Shown piece by piece: positions 63,845 through 64,000 of a stretch of DNA of 64,000 nucleotides. Source of the DNA: an uncultured Amylibacter sp. (GTDB lineage: Bacteria > Pseudomonadota > Alphaproteobacteria > Rhodobacterales > Rhodobacteraceae). The notes below the pieces were generated by a model that saw only the letters and a list, made by a program, of their open reading frames with translations, was not told where the DNA came from and did no database searches. The translations under genes were made by a program, and so were the position numbers. Location of the stretch: contig OX044354.1 in assembly GCA_943846615.1 (NCBI GenBank), forward strand, positions 686,359 through 750,358. The letters are read 5' to 3'. The stretch's first letter is position 1. Each line of letters opens with the position of its first letter.

Positions 63845-64000
63845 AGCATTACAACAAGGCGCAACAATCGGAATTCTAGGCGGTGGTCAACTAGGTCGTA
63901 TGCTGTCCGTCGCCGCCAGTCGTTTGGGTTTTAAAACCCACATCTTTGAACCGGGTGCAAACCCACCTGCAGGCCAAGTTGCCGATCAGGTGACAACCGC
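63837..64000 (+). CDS. purK: N5-carboxyaminoimidazole ribonucleotide synthase (5' part)
   Basis: The gene starts inside purE and runs off the right edge after 54 codons. The visible part includes [20 protein letters not shown], the glycine-rich ATP-grasp N-terminus of PurK, and [20 protein letters not shown]. PurK makes N5-CAIR from AIR, ATP and bicarbonate, feeding PurE. The rest is outside the window. Confidence 0.93.
   Translation, partial: MAKALQQGATIGILGGGQLGRMLSVAASRLGFKTHIFEPGANPPAGQVADQVTT

Overview
The window reads as a stretch of chromosome from a marine alphaproteobacterium of the Rhodobacteraceae (Roseobacter group). The support is the gene set: the BioM/BioN/BioY biotin transporter, class II ribonucleotide reductase NrdJ, ornithine-lipid genes olsB/olsA, ChpT of the CckA-ChpT-CtrA relay, the DUF1150/Hsp20 pair, DUF1127 small proteins, TupBCA and a Sat/CysC fusion. 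Base composition looks moderate for that family; a low-GC roseobacter is an inference, not a finding. Gene density is high, many neighbours share 1-14 bp overlaps, and no prophage, insertion sequence, rRNA operon or CRISPR array is visible.

Layout. 0-7.9 kb: partial hisN, an XRE regulator, typA, a LysR regulator, three tandem DUF1127 genes with CRP-like palindromes, a Bax-inhibitor-like protein, a MAPEG protein, rpmG, and a thioesterase/mrp pair. 8-10.2 kb: tungstate importer tupBCA. 10.26-10.43 kb: an intergenic locus with three hairpins that each carry a CCTCC-type anti-Shine-Dalgarno loop, the signature of cuckoo (CcsR-type) small RNAs. It is followed by a membrane-anchored, carrier-protein-like ORF. 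11-20 kb: uvrD/pcrA, an FMN hydroxyacid dehydrogenase, a phosphodiesterase, duplicated tRNA-Gly genes, a secreted Sel1-repeat protein, a fumarylacetoacetase-family enzyme, arsH, a GNAT enzyme and pyrE. 20-24.1 kb: an acyl-CoA synthetase-like/thiolase-like pair converging on bioMNY. 24.2-26.1 kb: an MFS exporter and a TSUP exporter.

26.1-29.1 kb looks accessory: a large O-acyltransferase with an SGNH domain between two long gene-free stretches. 29-33.2 kb: nrdJ with an NrdR-like box and DnaA boxes upstream, then tRNA-Pro. 33.3-38.8 kb: a Tat-exported small protein, a DUF192 protein, pdxH, fabI, gpt, a sulfotransferase and a glutamate dehydrogenase. 38.9-48.3 kb: a membrane protein/zinc-ribbon pair, a transsulfuration-type PLP enzyme with mazG, an iron-binding protein, an antiporter-fur-AEC operon and eno. 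48.4-56 kb: an alpha/beta hydrolase, a desaturase, a ThiE-like protein, olsBA, a DUF3553 gene with chpT, a gamma-carbonic-anhydrase-like protein, gmk, yicC and a PAS protein. 56-64 kb: class II DAHP synthase, a GlxA-type regulator with bdhA, sat/cysC, a GT10-like glycosyltransferase, a DUF1150/hsp20 heat-shock unit, a YdcH-like protein, purE and the start of purK.

Themes. Cell-surface and membrane lipid functions recur: O-acyltransferase, sulfotransferase fed by PAPS from Sat/CysC, GT10-like enzyme, olsBA, desaturase and FabI. Metal supply recurs as well: tungstate, ferric iron and Fur. The points most worth following are the three-hairpin small RNA locus and the synthetase/thiolase-like pair beside the biotin transporter. 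In that pair the thiolase lacks the second catalytic cysteine.
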